Assembly (NCBI GenBank): GCA_964546955.1
Contig: CAZJLP010000002.1
Location: forward strand, 122,111 to 186,110
Origin: CAZJLP01 sp964546955
GTDB lineage: Bacteria > Verrucomicrobiota > Verrucomicrobiia > Opitutales > Opitutaceae
Length of the DNA stretch: 64,000 bases
Reading direction: 5' to 3'
Position 1 is the stretch's first letter, and each line of letters opens with the position of its first letter. Below the pieces are notes generated by a model. The model was not told the DNA's origin, did no database searches, and was given only the letters and a program-made list of their open reading frames with translations. Of this stretch, positions 1-9,613 are shown one piece after another. The translations under genes were made by a program, and so were the position numbers.

Positions 1-450
1 AAGGCCCATCCCGAACGTTTTTGCGTCGGCATCGACTTGGTTCGAGACCGAATCCAGCGAGCGACGCGGAAACGCGACCGGGCGCAGACGAAGAACCTGC
101 TCTTCTTGATCGCTGAAGCGCGGGAGCTCCTGGGCAGCTGGCCAGAGCAGGCCAGGCTAGGGGAGGTGTTCGTCCTGTTCCCTGATCCCTGGCCCAAACG
201 CCGACATCATAAAAACCGCATTCTCCAGCCCGGCTTCCTCACAGAATTGGGAGAGCGGGCCATCCCGGGTGCACGCCTCTGCTTCCGTACAGACCACCAG
301 CCCTATTTCGAGGAGGCCCGGGCCGCCGCAGGCTCGCACGTGCTCTGGAAGCTCCACGAGGAACCGTGGCCCTTCGAACTGGAAACAGTATTCCAGTCCC
401 GCGCCCCGACCTACTATTCCTTCGTCGCTCGACGCGTTCCGCACCTATAA
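1..450 (+). CDS. trmB: tRNA (guanine-N7-)-methyltransferase, 3' part
   Basis: This is the C-terminal 149 residues of a SAM-dependent methyltransferase that makes m7G46 in the tRNA variable loop. The reading frame is open from the first base, so the gene starts outside the window. The segment GIDLVRDRIQRA and the family signature FPDPWPKRRHHK at about residues 57-68 of the visible part identify TrmB. The frame ends in ARRVPHL and a stop at 448-450. The next gene in the same direction is atpB, 139 bases downstream. The family assignment is firm. The N-terminal SAM-binding part cannot be seen. Confidence 0.92.
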   Translation, partial: KAHPERFCVGIDLVRDRIQRATRKRDRAQTKNLLFLIAEARELLGSWPEQARLGEVFVLFPDPWPKRRHHKNRILQPGFLTELGERAIPGARLCFRTDHQPYFEEARAAAGSHVLWKLHEEPWPFELETVFQSRAPTYYSFVARRVPHL

Positions 451-589
451 GACCGACCCGGCCCTCCGTCCGCCCCGGCTTAATATCGGTCTCCCCTGTA
501 AGCCCTGGCCATTTCGGTGATTGACGGGTCCGAGGGCGTTTGGCTACGTCCAACCCTTTCAAAACCTCCCAAGAGCTTCCACGCGTTCC

Positions 590-1486
590 ATGTCCGTAGC
601 CAAAAAACTAGCCCTTTTGCCCGTCCTTCTGGTCACCGGTCTGCCGGGCTTGGCCAGTGAAGGCGGCGTGGCTCCAAAAGCCACGGTGCTCTTCGACCTC
701 GGTAATGGGTGGGCCATTACCAACAGCATGCTCACGGGCTGGACGGTTTCGGCGCTGATCGTGCTTCTTATTTTATGGATGGTAGGCCGGCCTTCCATCT
801 TCCCATCAAAGGGGCAGGCAGTGATGGAGTCGTTGATCGAAGGATTGCGCGGGCTCTTCGAACCGATCGTCGGAAAGAAAGCGTTTCCCGGCGCGTTTCC
901 GCTCTTGGTCACGTTCTTCATCTTCATCCTCGTGCACAATTGGATGGGCCTGCTGCCCGGCATCGGAACGATCGGGTGGGGGTATAACGACGCTCAAGGG
1001 CACTTTCATATGGTGCGCCCCTTGCTCCGTCCGCATAATGCGGATGCCAACGGCACGATCGCCCTGGCCCTGATTTCGTTTATCGCCTGGCTGATCGTCA
1101 TCTTCAAGTACGCCGGGCCTAAAGTGATCCTGATGGATTTGTTCGGCAACAAGGCGGATAAGAAAGAGACGCCCGCGGCGATGTATTTTGTCCTGACACT
1201 GATCTTCATCCTCGTTGGATTCATCGAGGTGTTCTCCATCATGATCCGGCCCTTCACGCTTTCGGTGCGGCTCTTCGGAAACATCTACGGCGGCGAGAGC
1301 CTCCTGCACGGCACCAGCTTCTTCCCTGTGTTCTATTTCATGGAGCTGTTGGTGGGCCTCATCCAGGCCATCGTTTTCACGCTCCTCACCGCCGTGTACA
1401 TCGGCTTGCTCTGCAATCATGGCGACGACCATGCGCATGACGACGAGCACGGCCACGGAGCCGCAGCGGAAGGCAAACCCCACTGA
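590..1486 (+). CDS. atpB: F-type ATP synthase subunit a
   Basis: Subunit a is the membrane stator that forms the proton half-channels against the c-ring. The protein has 298 residues and many hydrophobic helices. The family signature LSVRLFGNIYGG carries the essential arginine at residue 227. I chose the ATG at 590, because the longer reading frame from 521 needs a TTG and adds residues that do not look like this family. From 590 the protein begins with a signal-peptide-like stretch (VAKKLALLPVLLVTG). The C-terminus is rich in His, Asp and Glu and is probably a soluble tail. It is the first gene of the atpBEFHAGDC operon. No atpI is visible upstream. Confidence 0.96.
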   Translation: MSVAKKLALLPVLLVTGLPGLASEGGVAPKATVLFDLGNGWAITNSMLTGWTVSALIVLLILWMVGRPSIFPSKGQAVMESLIEGLRGLFEPIVGKKAFPGAFPLLVTFFIFILVHNWMGLLPGIGTIGWGYNDAQGHFHMVRPLLRPHNADANGTIALALISFIAWLIVIFKYAGPKVILMDLFGNKADKKETPAAMYFVLTLIFILVGFIEVFSIMIRPFTLSVRLFGNIYGGESLLHGTSFFPVFYFMELLVGLIQAIVFTLLTAVYIGLLCNHGDDHAHDDEHGHGAAAEGKPH

Positions 1487-1554
1487 TCCCTTTTCCGTCG
1501 GGAGCGTGCTTCGCGTGCGCACGGCGGCAACTGCAACCACCATCACTAACTCAT

Positions 1555-1764
1555 ATGATCAACCTCCTCGCTGAAATCACTGGCAACATCGCCAGCGCGT
1601 TCGGTTTGCTCGGCGCCGCCATCGGCGTGGGCCTCATCGGCAACAAAGCCGCTGAAGCGGTCGGCCGCAATCCGGCCGCCTCCGGCAAGATCCTCGTCCA
1701 AGCCATCATCGGTATGGCGCTGGCCGAAGGTCTTGGCGTGCTCGCCCTGTTCCTCGCCAAATAA
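1555..1764 (+). CDS. atpE: F-type ATP synthase subunit c
   Basis: This is the 69-residue proteolipid that forms the rotor ring. It has two helices: a glycine-rich first helix (GAAIGVGLIG, 20-29) and a second helix with the ion-binding glutamate at residue 58 (ALAEGLG). The polar loop is RNP at 38-40, in place of the RQP seen in many species. The residue after E58 is Gly, not Ser or Thr, which argues for protons as the coupling ion; that is an inference from the known Na+ motif. It lies 68 bases after atpB and 48 before atpF, and neither gap holds a heptamer element. Confidence 0.96.
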   Translation: MINLLAEITGNIASAFGLLGAAIGVGLIGNKAAEAVGRNPAASGKILVQAIIGMALAEGLGVLALFLAK

Positions 1765-1812
1765 GCCTTGGTCGCGCCGTTTCTCCGGCGCGACTCCCTT
1801 TTTCCCTCCGCC

Positions 1813-2382
1813 ATGCTCTCCTCGTTCATCCTCGCCGCTGCCGAAACCCACGCTGCCTCGGGCGGATTAGTCGAAACGTTCGGCAATCTTGCCAACACGT
1901 TCGGCGTGGAACTCAAGTACGTCATCATCCAGACGGTCAGCTTCCTGATCCTGTTTGGCGTGCTGTACCGCTTCGGCATCAAGCCGACCATCTCCGCGAT
2001 GGATGAGCGTCGGGCGAAGATCGACGCCGGCCTGAAGTACGCCGAGGAAATGAAGGCGCAGCTGGCCGCGGCCCAGCAGGAAAGCAGCAACTTGCTCAAG
2101 AACGCGCAAGTCGAAGCCACGAAGATCATCGAAGAATCCCGCAAGACCGCGAAGGATTTTTCGGACAAAGCCCAAAAGGAAGCCACGGAGCGCGCCAATG
2201 GCCTCATCACGAAAGCGCAGCAGGCGATTGAGCTCGAGCATAAGAAGATGCTCTCCGAGGCCCGCACGGAGATCGCCCGCCTGGTCGTGAGCACGACCGA
2301 GCGCGTCCTCGCCAAGAAACTGAGCGACGCGGACCGCGCCGGCTTCAACGAAGCCGCCGCCAAGGAGCTGACGAGCGCCTAA
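1813..2382 (+). CDS. atpF: F-type ATP synthase subunit b
   Basis: Subunit b is the peripheral stalk that joins the membrane stator to delta and F1. The 189-residue protein has one membrane helix at about 35-55 (YVIIQTVSFLILFGVLY). A long charged, alanine-rich helix follows, as expected for the coiled-coil stalk. The ATG at 1813 was chosen over an upstream TTG at 1768. The roughly 30 residues before the helix are longer than in E. coli and could be a signal-like leader. Only one b gene is present, so the stalk is probably a homodimer. Confidence 0.93.
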   Translation: MLSSFILAAAETHAASGGLVETFGNLANTFGVELKYVIIQTVSFLILFGVLYRFGIKPTISAMDERRAKIDAGLKYAEEMKAQLAAAQQESSNLLKNAQVEATKIIEESRKTAKDFSDKAQKEATERANGLITKAQQAIELEHKKMLSEARTEIARLVVSTTERVLAKKLSDADRAGFNEAAAKELTSA

Positions 2383-2391
2383 CGGCGCAGC

Positions 2392-2477
2392 AATGTAGAT
2401 GGAGAATGCAGAATGGAGAATGACCGACCGGCGAACTTTCAATCCATTCTAAATTCCCCATTCACAATTCTTCATTC
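2392..2477. repeat. heptamer inverted-repeat element H1
   Basis: The left arm (2392-2425) is made of units such as aatgcag, aatggag and aatgacc. The right arm (2445-2477) reads cattcta, aattccc, cattcac, aattctt, cattc, which is the reverse complement of the same unit. A spacer of about 20 bases separates them. The element starts 10 bases after the atpF stop and ends 8 bases before the atpH ATG. The pyrimidine-rich arm lies where a Shine-Dalgarno site would be. Confidence 0.85.
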
Positions 2478-2485
2478 GCCTTTTC

Positions 2486-2878
2486 ATGTCTTCCAAAAAA
2501 CACGCCCACCAACTTGCCCGGCTGCTCTTCAAGCTGAGTTTGGTCAATGGCCAGCTTTCCGGTGAGCGCGTGGCCGGAGTGCTCGGCTACGTGGAGAAAA
2601 CGAAGCCCGCCCACACCATGGCCGTGCTGAAGGCTTATCAACGATTAGTCGCGGCCGAAGTCGCCCGCAACAACGCCGTGATCGAGCATGCCGGCCCCGT
2701 ATCCGGCGATTTGGTACAACAGATCGCCAACGCGCTCGGCCGCAAATATGGCCGTGTCATCACGGCCACGACCAAATCGAATCCTGCTCTTCTCGCCGGT
2801 CTTCGCGTAAGGGTGGGGGACGACGTCTACGAAAACTCGGTCTCCGGACAACTCTCCACGCTCGCCGCCGCGAGCTAA
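2486..2878 (+). CDS. atpH: F-type ATP synthase subunit delta, short form
   Basis: Subunit delta (OSCP) joins the peripheral stalk to the top of the F1 head. The C-terminal signature is clear (LRVRVGDDVYENSVSGQL, about residues 106-123). The protein has only 130 residues, whereas the family usually has about 175-185, so the N-terminal helical domain that binds the alpha subunits is much reduced. I see no frameshift or upstream in-frame extension: the space before the ATG is filled by element H1. The short form is therefore probably genuine. Confidence 0.88.
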   Translation: MSSKKHAHQLARLLFKLSLVNGQLSGERVAGVLGYVEKTKPAHTMAVLKAYQRLVAAEVARNNAVIEHAGPVSGDLVQQIANALGRKYGRVITATTKSNPALLAGLRVRVGDDVYENSVSGQLSTLAAAS

Positions 2879-2893
2879 TGACGCCCGCAGCCT

Positions 2894-2974
2894 GAAGAAT
2901 GTAGAATCCCGCCGATCCACAGCCTTCACCTGCTAAACTCATTCTTCCTCCTTCATTCTACCTTCCCAAATTCG
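2894..2974. repeat. heptamer inverted-repeat element H2
   Basis: The left arm (2894-2908, gaagaatgtagaatc) is short. The right arm (2940-2974) reads cattctt, cctcctt, cattcta, ccttccc, aaattcg. It uses the same gaatgna unit as H1. It occupies the gap between atpH and atpA and ends 8 bases before the atpA start codon. Confidence 0.78.
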
Positions 2975-2982
2975 CCATCTAA

Positions 2983-4509
<1,527 letters not shown>

Positions 4510-4510
4510 G

Positions 4511-4617
4511 GTAGCGAACATCGAGTAGCGAGTCGCGAGCATTTCCAACCGGAACACCGCCACACGATATTCGATCCTGAACGCTACTCACTACCCGCTA
4601 CCCGCTACTCACTACTT
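4511..4617. repeat. heptamer inverted-repeat element H3
   Basis: The left arm (4511-4542) reads gtagcga, acatcga, gtagcga, gtcgcga. The right arm (4583-4617) reads gctactc, actaccc, gctaccc, gctactc, actactt. The unit differs from that of H1 and H2 but the layout is the same. The element begins 2 bases after the atpA stop and ends 5 bases before the atpG ATG. The first 20 bases of its left arm recur in H5. Confidence 0.88.
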
Positions 4618-4622
4618 CCTCC

Positions 4623-5492
4623 ATGGCATCGACCCGAGACATACGGCGCAGAATTAAGTCCGTAAAAAACACGCGGCAGATCACGAAGGCCATGGAGCTC
4701 GTGGCGGCTTCGAAGATGAAGAAGGCGCAGGCCGCGGCGCTCGCCGGGCGCCCTTACGCGCAGTTGATGGGTTCGATGCTGGGTTCGCTGGCCGGCCGCG
4801 TGGACGAGACGGCCCATCCATTCCTGGTTCAGCGCGAAATCAAGACCCGCGGTATCCTTCTTATCACTACCGACAAGGGCCTTTGCGGACCGCTCAACGC
4901 CAACTTGTTCAAGGTGGTGATGGAGATCAAGACCCCGGCCAAGTTTGCGGTCATCGGCCGCAAGGGCGCGCAGTTCCTGGCCCGCACCAAGCGCGACATG
5001 CTGGCCGATTTCCAGGTCCACGACCGGGTACCTTTCGCCGAGGTCAAAATCGCAATCGAATTTCTGGTCAAGCAGTACCTCGAAGGGGTGGTCGACACGG
5101 TCGAGGTGATTTATCCGCGCTTCAAGAATACCCTCGTGCAGGAGGCGACGCTCCGCCCGGTGCTGCCCCTGGCCAGCGTTGCGTCGACCCTGACCGCGCT
5201 CAAGGCGGAAACCGGCGCGCCCTTCGCCGACACCCGCGAGATGATTTTCGAGCCCGATGCGCGCAGCGTGCTGGAGGCTCTCCTGCCGTTTTACGTCAAC
5301 CGCTACATCTACCAACTCGTCCTGAGCGCCAAGGCTTCCGAGCACAGCGCGCGCATGGTGGCGATGAAGACGGCCAAGGACAACGCGACCAAACTGCTCG
5401 GCGATCTCACACTCGAGTATAACAAAGCCCGCCAGGCGGCCATCACGCAGGAAATCCTCGAAATCGCCGCCGCCCAGTTTGCGGGAACCTAG
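4623..5492 (+). CDS. atpG: F-type ATP synthase subunit gamma
   Basis: Subunit gamma is the central rotor shaft. The 289-residue protein has the family N-terminus (STRDIRRRIKSVKNTRQITKAM) and the C-terminal helix ending in ITQEILEIAAAQFAGT. These two helices form the coiled coil inside the head. The Rossmann-like middle domain contains LLITTDKGLCGPLN. The ATG at 4623 follows H3 directly, with no purine-rich site upstream. Confidence 0.96.
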   Translation: MASTRDIRRRIKSVKNTRQITKAMELVAASKMKKAQAAALAGRPYAQLMGSMLGSLAGRVDETAHPFLVQREIKTRGILLITTDKGLCGPLNANLFKVVMEIKTPAKFAVIGRKGAQFLARTKRDMLADFQVHDRVPFAEVKIAIEFLVKQYLEGVVDTVEVIYPRFKNTLVQEATLRPVLPLASVASTLTALKAETGAPFADTREMIFEPDARSVLEALLPFYVNRYIYQLVLSAKASEHSARMVAMKTAKDNATKLLGDLTLEYNKARQAAITQEILEIAAAQFAGT

Positions 5493-5524
5493 CCGCTTAT
5501 TACGAACGCCTCCCTGCTAATTTT

Positions 5525-5635
5525 GAACGCAGAATGAAGAATGTAGAACACCGGGTCCCTTAGGCCCACCGACCTCCACTCACTCACCTGCTTCTCCTGC
5601 CTTCTGCACTCTCCATTCTCAATTCTCCCTTCGCC
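5525..5635. repeat. heptamer inverted-repeat element H4
   Basis: The left arm (5525-5552) reads gaacgca, gaatgaa, gaatgta, gaacacc. The right arm (5601-5635) reads cttctgc, actctcc, attctca, attctcc, cttcgcc. The unit is of the gaatgna type. The right arm ends 3 bases before the atpD ATG at 5639. Confidence 0.82.
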
Positions 5636-5638
5636 TCT

Positions 5639-7054
5639 ATGAATACCGGCAAAATCGTCCAAGTCATCGGCCCCGTGGTCGACGTGCAGTTCGCCGAGAA
5701 CGCAATCCCGCCCATCTATCAGGCGCTAACCGTCGAATTCACGGTCAACGGCAAGAAAGAAGTGCTCACGCTGGAAATCCAGCAGCACTTGGGCGAAGGC
5801 ATCGCCCGCGCAATCGCGATGTCCTCCTCGGAGGGTTTGGTGCGCGGTATGCCCGCAGTGGATACTGGCTCGCCGATCTCGGTGCCGGTGGGAGAAGGCG
5901 TGCTCGGTCGTATTTTCAACGTCACGGGCGAGACGGTGGACGGCCGCGGGCCGGTGCCACACACCAAAAAATATCCGATCCACCGCGCCGCTCCGGCGCT
6001 GGTCGACCAGGACACGAAGGCGCAGATTCTCGAAACCGGCATCAAGGTCATCGATTTGATCGCGCCTTTCACCAAGGGCGGCAAGGTCGGAGCCTTCGGC
6101 GGCGCGGGCGTCGGCAAGACGGTCGTCATCATGGAGCTGATCAACAACATCGCCAAGGCCCACGGCGGCTATTCCGTGTTCGCCGGGGTGGGTGAGCGCT
6201 CCCGCGAAGGAAACGACCTTTACCACGAAATGTCCGAAGCGGGCGTCATCGACCAGAAGGATCTCAGCAAGTCCAAGGTCGCGTTGGTTTACGGCCAGAT
6301 GAACGAACCCCCGGGTGCCCGTATGCGCGTCGCGCTGTCGGCCCTCGCGATGACCGAGTACTTCCGCGACGAGAAAAACCAGGACGTGCTTCTCTTCGTC
6401 GACAACATCTTCCGTTTCTCCCAGGCCGGTTCGGAAGTGTCCGCGCTCCTCGGTCGCTCGCCCTCCGCGGTGGGCTACCAGCCGACGCTCTCGAACGAAA
6501 TGGGCCTTCTGCAGGAACGCATCACCTCGACCAAGAAAGGTTCGATCACGTCGTTCCAAGCGGTGTACGTGCCGGCGGACGACTTGACCGACCCGGCGCC
6601 AGCCAACACGTTCGCTCACTTGGATTCGACCATCGTGCTGGAACGGTCCATCGCCGAACTCGGCATCTATCCCGCGGTGGATCCTCTCGCCTCGGTTTCA
6701 AAGGCGCTCGAGCCGGCCATCGTCGGCGAAGACCACTACAAGGTCGCTCGCGAGGTGCAGCGCGTGCTGCAGCGTTACAAGGACCTCCAGGACATCATCG
6801 CGATTCTGGGCCTCGATGAACTGTCGCCCGAAGACAAACTCACGGTCTATCGCGCGCGTAAGATCCAGCGTTTCCTTTCGCAGCCGTTCCACGTGGCCGA
6901 AGTGTTCACGGGGTCGCCCGGCAAATACGTTTCCGTCAAAGAAACGATCCGGGGCTTCAAGATGATCCTCGACGGCGAACTCGACAACGTGCCCGAGGGC
7001 GACTTCTACATGAAGGGCGGCATCGACGAGGTGCTGGCAGCAACCAAGAAGTAG
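5639..7054 (+). CDS. atpD: F-type ATP synthase subunit beta
   Basis: This is the catalytic subunit. The 471-residue protein has Walker A GGAGVGKT at 154-161, the catalytic segment GERSREGNDLY, Walker B VLLFVDNIFRF, and ALLGRSPSAVGYQPTL. All are typical of a working beta subunit. The stop codon at 7052-7054 lies inside the first heptamer of element H5. Confidence 0.97.
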   Translation: MNTGKIVQVIGPVVDVQFAENAIPPIYQALTVEFTVNGKKEVLTLEIQQHLGEGIARAIAMSSSEGLVRGMPAVDTGSPISVPVGEGVLGRIFNVTGETVDGRGPVPHTKKYPIHRAAPALVDQDTKAQILETGIKVIDLIAPFTKGGKVGAFGGAGVGKTVVIMELINNIAKAHGGYSVFAGVGERSREGNDLYHEMSEAGVIDQKDLSKSKVALVYGQMNEPPGARMRVALSALAMTEYFRDEKNQDVLLFVDNIFRFSQAGSEVSALLGRSPSAVGYQPTLSNEMGLLQERITSTKKGSITSFQAVYVPADDLTDPAPANTFAHLDSTIVLERSIAELGIYPAVDPLASVSKALEPAIVGEDHYKVAREVQRVLQRYKDLQDIIAILGLDELSPEDKLTVYRARKIQRFLSQPFHVAEVFTGSPGKYVSVKETIRGFKMILDGELDNVPEGDFYMKGGIDEVLAATKK

Positions 7055-7144
7055 CGAACATCGAGTAGCGAGTAGCTGAGCATACTATCCAATAGGCCGC
7101 ACCTACTTCTACTCTCCACACGCTACGCATTACTCGCTACTGAC
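7051..7144. repeat. heptamer inverted-repeat element H5
   Basis: The left arm (7051-7083) reads gtagcga, acatcga, gtagcga, gtagctg. Its first unit contains the atpD stop codon TAG. The right arm (7103-7144) reads ctacttc, tactctc, cacacgc, tacgcat, tactcgc, tactgac, and ends on the base just before the atpC ATG. The element fills the whole gap from stop to start. Confidence 0.87.
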
Positions 7145-7552
7145 ATGGCCTTAACACTCGAAATCGTCACTCCGGAATCCCGAGTCTACTCCGATACCAT
7201 CGACACCGTGGTGATCCCGACCGTGGAAGGGGAGATCGGCGTGCTCGCTGGACACATTCCTCTGCTCACTCAGGTGGAGAACGGCGAACTGCGCGTCACG
7301 AAGGAGGGCAAGACGTCCTACCTCGCGGTTGGCGGCGGTTTTGCCCAGATCGTGGGGGATCGCGTCTCCATTCTCGCGGAAAGTGCGATCACTGAAGACA
7401 AGATCGACGAGGATGCGGTGGAAAAGGCCATGCAACGCGCTCAGGAAGCGTTGCGCGGCAAAGATGCCTTGGAGCCCGCGGAAGTCGAACGCCTCGAAAG
7501 CGTAGTCCGTTTCGCCGTTGCCCAGCTCGGCGTGCGCCGCCGTCGCAAGTAG
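7145..7552 (+). CDS. atpC: F-type ATP synthase subunit epsilon
   Basis: Subunit epsilon binds the foot of gamma and regulates the enzyme. The 135-residue protein has the N-terminal beta sandwich (LTLEIVTPESRVYS, then EGEIGVLAGHIPLLT) and a C-terminal pair of helices from about residue 88. It is the last gene of the operon, with a rho-independent terminator about 50 bases after its stop. Confidence 0.95.
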   Translation: MALTLEIVTPESRVYSDTIDTVVIPTVEGEIGVLAGHIPLLTQVENGELRVTKEGKTSYLAVGGGFAQIVGDRVSILAESAITEDKIDEDAVEKAMQRAQEALRGKDALEPAEVERLESVVRFAVAQLGVRRRRK

Positions 7553-7600
7553 TCCCTCCGAATCTGTCGCTCACACGTTCCCCGCTGCGGAACGTTGGCT

Positions 7601-7628
7601 AGCGCGGTCGCAACGATCGCGCTTTTTT
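7601..7628 (+). terminator. rho-independent terminator of the atp operon
   Basis: A ten-base-pair stem (agcgcggtcg with cgatcgcgct, one G-U pair) and a three-base loop are followed by a run of Ts. A weaker hairpin (cgttcc/ggaacg) lies just upstream at about 7576-7594. The position after atpC fits the end of the operon transcript. Confidence 0.85.
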
Positions 7629-7876
7629 ATTGGCACAACGCGCGCCAGCAGCCTTTCAAATGAAAGGACAACTTTCTGAAATCCCGGGCCGCCAGATCTC
7701 TTAGAACCGCGCGCCCGTTGAGCGCCAGCTGGTCCGAACGCGATAGGATAAGATGAATCGTCATGGCCGCCTCCGTAGGTCTGTAGTCGGTACATACGAC
7801 GCAGCGGCAGGTTTGCTTCAAAAAATCGCGAGGAGCATACGGATTTTTGACGGCGGTTGGAACTCAGGTGCCTGCC

Positions 7877-7960
7877 TGTCATCCTTGAGCGGAGCGAAGG
7901 ATCCAACTCGACGTCGCCGCCGAGGCCAAACTGGATCCTTCGCTCCGCTCAAGGATGACA
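7877..7960. repeat. palindromic repeat G1 with 29-bp perfect arms
   Basis: Perfect 29-bp inverted arms (7877-7905 and 7932-7960) begin tgtcatccttgagcggagcg and are separated by 26 bases. A diverged copy is at 51889-51972. The 482-base gap 7553-8034 otherwise holds only the atp terminator. Short reading frames through this repeat encode peptides that I do not regard as genes. Confidence 0.85.
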
Positions 7961-8034
7961 ATGCAGAGATCCAGTAACCCCCGCCGGGACGGCGGACTCC
8001 ACCTTTCAATCGAACCGCGCCCTCCTCGGACGCC

Positions 8035-8805
8035 TCACTTCGAGGCCAACAACTTGCCGAGCGCTGCCATCGGCTGTTGCGGGCCCACGTACTGGCCCCG
8101 CTCGTAGCTGTTGTAGAGCACCTTGCCTTGGGCATCGACGACAACCAAACATGGTATGCCATTGCCCGCGTACTTGCCGATGTCGGCCGCTTTCGCGTCT
8201 TCGAAACGCACGGCGGGCCATGGCATGGAGTAGCGTTTCATGTAGCTCAGCATCTCCCGTTCGCTTCGATCGGAACTGACGAACACCACCTCAAAATTCG
8301 GATGGCGATCTTTATGGGCCCGGTAGAACTCGACGAGCCGAGGCGTAAACTGTTGGCATGGGCCGCACCAGCCGGCGGAAAAATAGATGGCATAGTACTC
8401 CGGAGCGGTGGTTCCTCCTGGAGCGTCGGCAAAACCCTCGCCCGACGGCACCACCAACTTGTGTCCGAAAAGCACGGCACCGAGCACTTGCTGGGCCTGC
8501 GCCTGGCGTGCTTTGAGCAACGCGTTCTCTACGTTCTTGTCCGTTTTTACCACCGATACTGCGGTGCTGTTCTGACGCTCCCTAATGACGCCTTGGTCCT
8601 CGGGCGACAGATTGGCGACGGGCACTTTGACCCGGGTCCCGTCCGCCTTCTTGATGAAGACGATGTCGCCCACGCGGCCGGCAAACTCGCCGGACACGAC
8701 GCCGCCGTCGACCTGTTTCCAGTCGCGCGCGTGGAGGTGTGCGCAGGCCATAGCGATCGCGGAGAGCAGGAAAACGGTTCGAGGAAGCGAGAGACTGCGT
8801 TTCAT
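8035..8805 (-). CDS. thioredoxin-like protein with SHD1-like domain
   Basis: This is a 256-residue exported protein. A signal peptide covers about residues 1-26. A small SH3-like domain (FAGRVGDIVFIKKADG...VPVANLSPEDQ, about 40-72) resembles the SHD1 module found in planctomycete and verrucomicrobial proteins. A thioredoxin fold of the tryparedoxin/nucleoredoxin type starts near 118, with the active site WCGPC at 146-150 and the cis-Pro region GIPCLVVV. It probably acts as a periplasmic disulfide reductase; the substrate is unknown. It stands alone between the atp and feo operons, on the opposite strand to both. Confidence 0.85.
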   Translation of the reverse strand: MKRSLSLPRTVFLLSAIAMACAHLHARDWKQVDGGVVSGEFAGRVGDIVFIKKADGTRVKVPVANLSPEDQGVIRERQNSTAVSVVKTDKNVENALLKARQAQAQQVLGAVLFGHKLVVPSGEGFADAPGGTTAPEYYAIYFSAGWCGPCQQFTPRLVEFYRAHKDRHPNFEVVFVSSDRSEREMLSYMKRYSMPWPAVRFEDAKAADIGKYAGNGIPCLVVVDAQGKVLYNSYERGQYVGPQQPMAALGKLLASK

Positions 8806-8962
8806 CCTTCGATCCTGTCGGGGAGGCGTGGTTACCTCAACCCCCGCAGGGTAAACAACCTGCTAAGTTATCCTCCCCATAATCTCACGCGCAGTCCGCA
8901 AGCACGCCGCATCCGAGGCAGTTGCGCGCTTAATAGTCCGTAGGTTGCACAAAGGGCGCTTT

Positions 8963-8980
8963 GACTTTTGAAACCAAGTC
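8963..8980. promoter_or_regulatory. possible operator before feoA
   Basis: A short inverted repeat (gactt, 8 bases, aagtc) lies 22 bases before the first feoA start codon. It does not match the Fur consensus well. It is listed only because the iron operon begins here and no better site is visible. Confidence 0.2.
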
Positions 8981-9002
8981 TCATTCTCTTTCGTTCTTCT
9001 TC

Positions 9003-9266
9003 ATGGCATCCGCCGTCGATCCCTTTCGCCCCAAGCGCCTCCGCCTGACCGAGCTTCCGGCCGGGGCGACAGGCCGCGTATGCGAGTTGAGCGGACAGGC
9101 GGAAGTCTGTCAGCGCCTGAGGGAAATGGGATTTTGCGAATCGGCGGTCATCGAAAAGGTGTCCGGCCACCGGACGCTTTTGTGTCAACTTTGCGGGACG
9201 CGCATCGCGTTGAGCGAACGCGCCGCGCAGCACATTGTGGTCGAGCTTATCCGCGGCGGCGTTTGA
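9003..9266 (+). CDS. feoA: FeoA-family protein (first copy)
   Basis: This is an 87-residue SH3-like FeoA domain protein, thought to support the FeoB ferrous iron permease. The FeoA pattern is LTELPAGATGRV...RLREMGFCESAVIEKV...ALSERAAQHIVVE. The ATG at 9003 was chosen over an upstream start at 8961, because the extra residues are not conserved in this family. The copy is unusually rich in Cys (CELSG, VCQRL, GFCES, LCQLCG), which could bind metal. The second feoA follows after 26 bases. Confidence 0.87.
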   Translation: MASAVDPFRPKRLRLTELPAGATGRVCELSGQAEVCQRLREMGFCESAVIEKVSGHRTLLCQLCGTRIALSERAAQHIVVELIRGGV

Positions 9267-9292
9267 GCTGCGGGGAGCGTTCCGCCTGCATC

Positions 9293-9532
9293 ATGCTCAC
9301 CCACAAACTGTCCGAACTCGCGATTGGCGCCGAGGCTACGGTCCGCGAACTACCGAAGCAAGGCTCGGCCTTCCTCCGCCTCCGGGAAATGGGCCTGCTG
9401 CCGGGGACCCGCATCACGCTCGTGCGCACAGCCCCCCTTGGCGATCCGATCGAAATCAAAGTACGCGGCTACAACCTCACCTTGAGGAAAAGCGAGGCGG
9501 AACACGTCACGGTCGAACCGTGTTCGCCCTAA
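9293..9532 (+). CDS. feoA: FeoA-family protein (second copy)
   Basis: This 79-residue protein is a canonical FeoA: LSELAIGAEATVREL, RLREMGLLPGTRITLVRTAPLGDPIEIKVRGYNLTLR. The ATG at 9293 is used; the longer frame from 9080 overlaps the first feoA and is not needed. Two feoA genes before one feoB are common in anaerobe-type feo operons. The stop codon (9530-9532) lies at the edge of heptamer element H6. Confidence 0.92.
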   Translation: MLTHKLSELAIGAEATVRELPKQGSAFLRLREMGLLPGTRITLVRTAPLGDPIEIKVRGYNLTLRKSEAEHVTVEPCSP

Positions 9533-9611
9533 TGCATAATGGAGAGTTGAGCAGGTAGATTTCCGATCGCGCCGTTCATTCTTCATTCACCCTTCTTCCT
9601 TCATCATTCGA
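9531..9611. repeat. heptamer inverted-repeat element H6
   Basis: The left arm (9531-9558) reads aatgcat, aatggag, agttgag, caggtag. The right arm (9577-9611) reads cattctt, cattcac, ccttctt, ccttcat, cattcga. It spans from the feoA stop codon to 2 bases before the feoB ATG. The unit is of the gaatgna type found in the atp operon. Confidence 0.83.
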
Positions 9612-9613
9612 CC

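Noticed and set aside
7571..7977. Several short reading frames across 7571-7977
   Set aside because: They run through palindrome G1 and the terminator, lack family resemblance and occur on both strands, as repeat-derived frames do.
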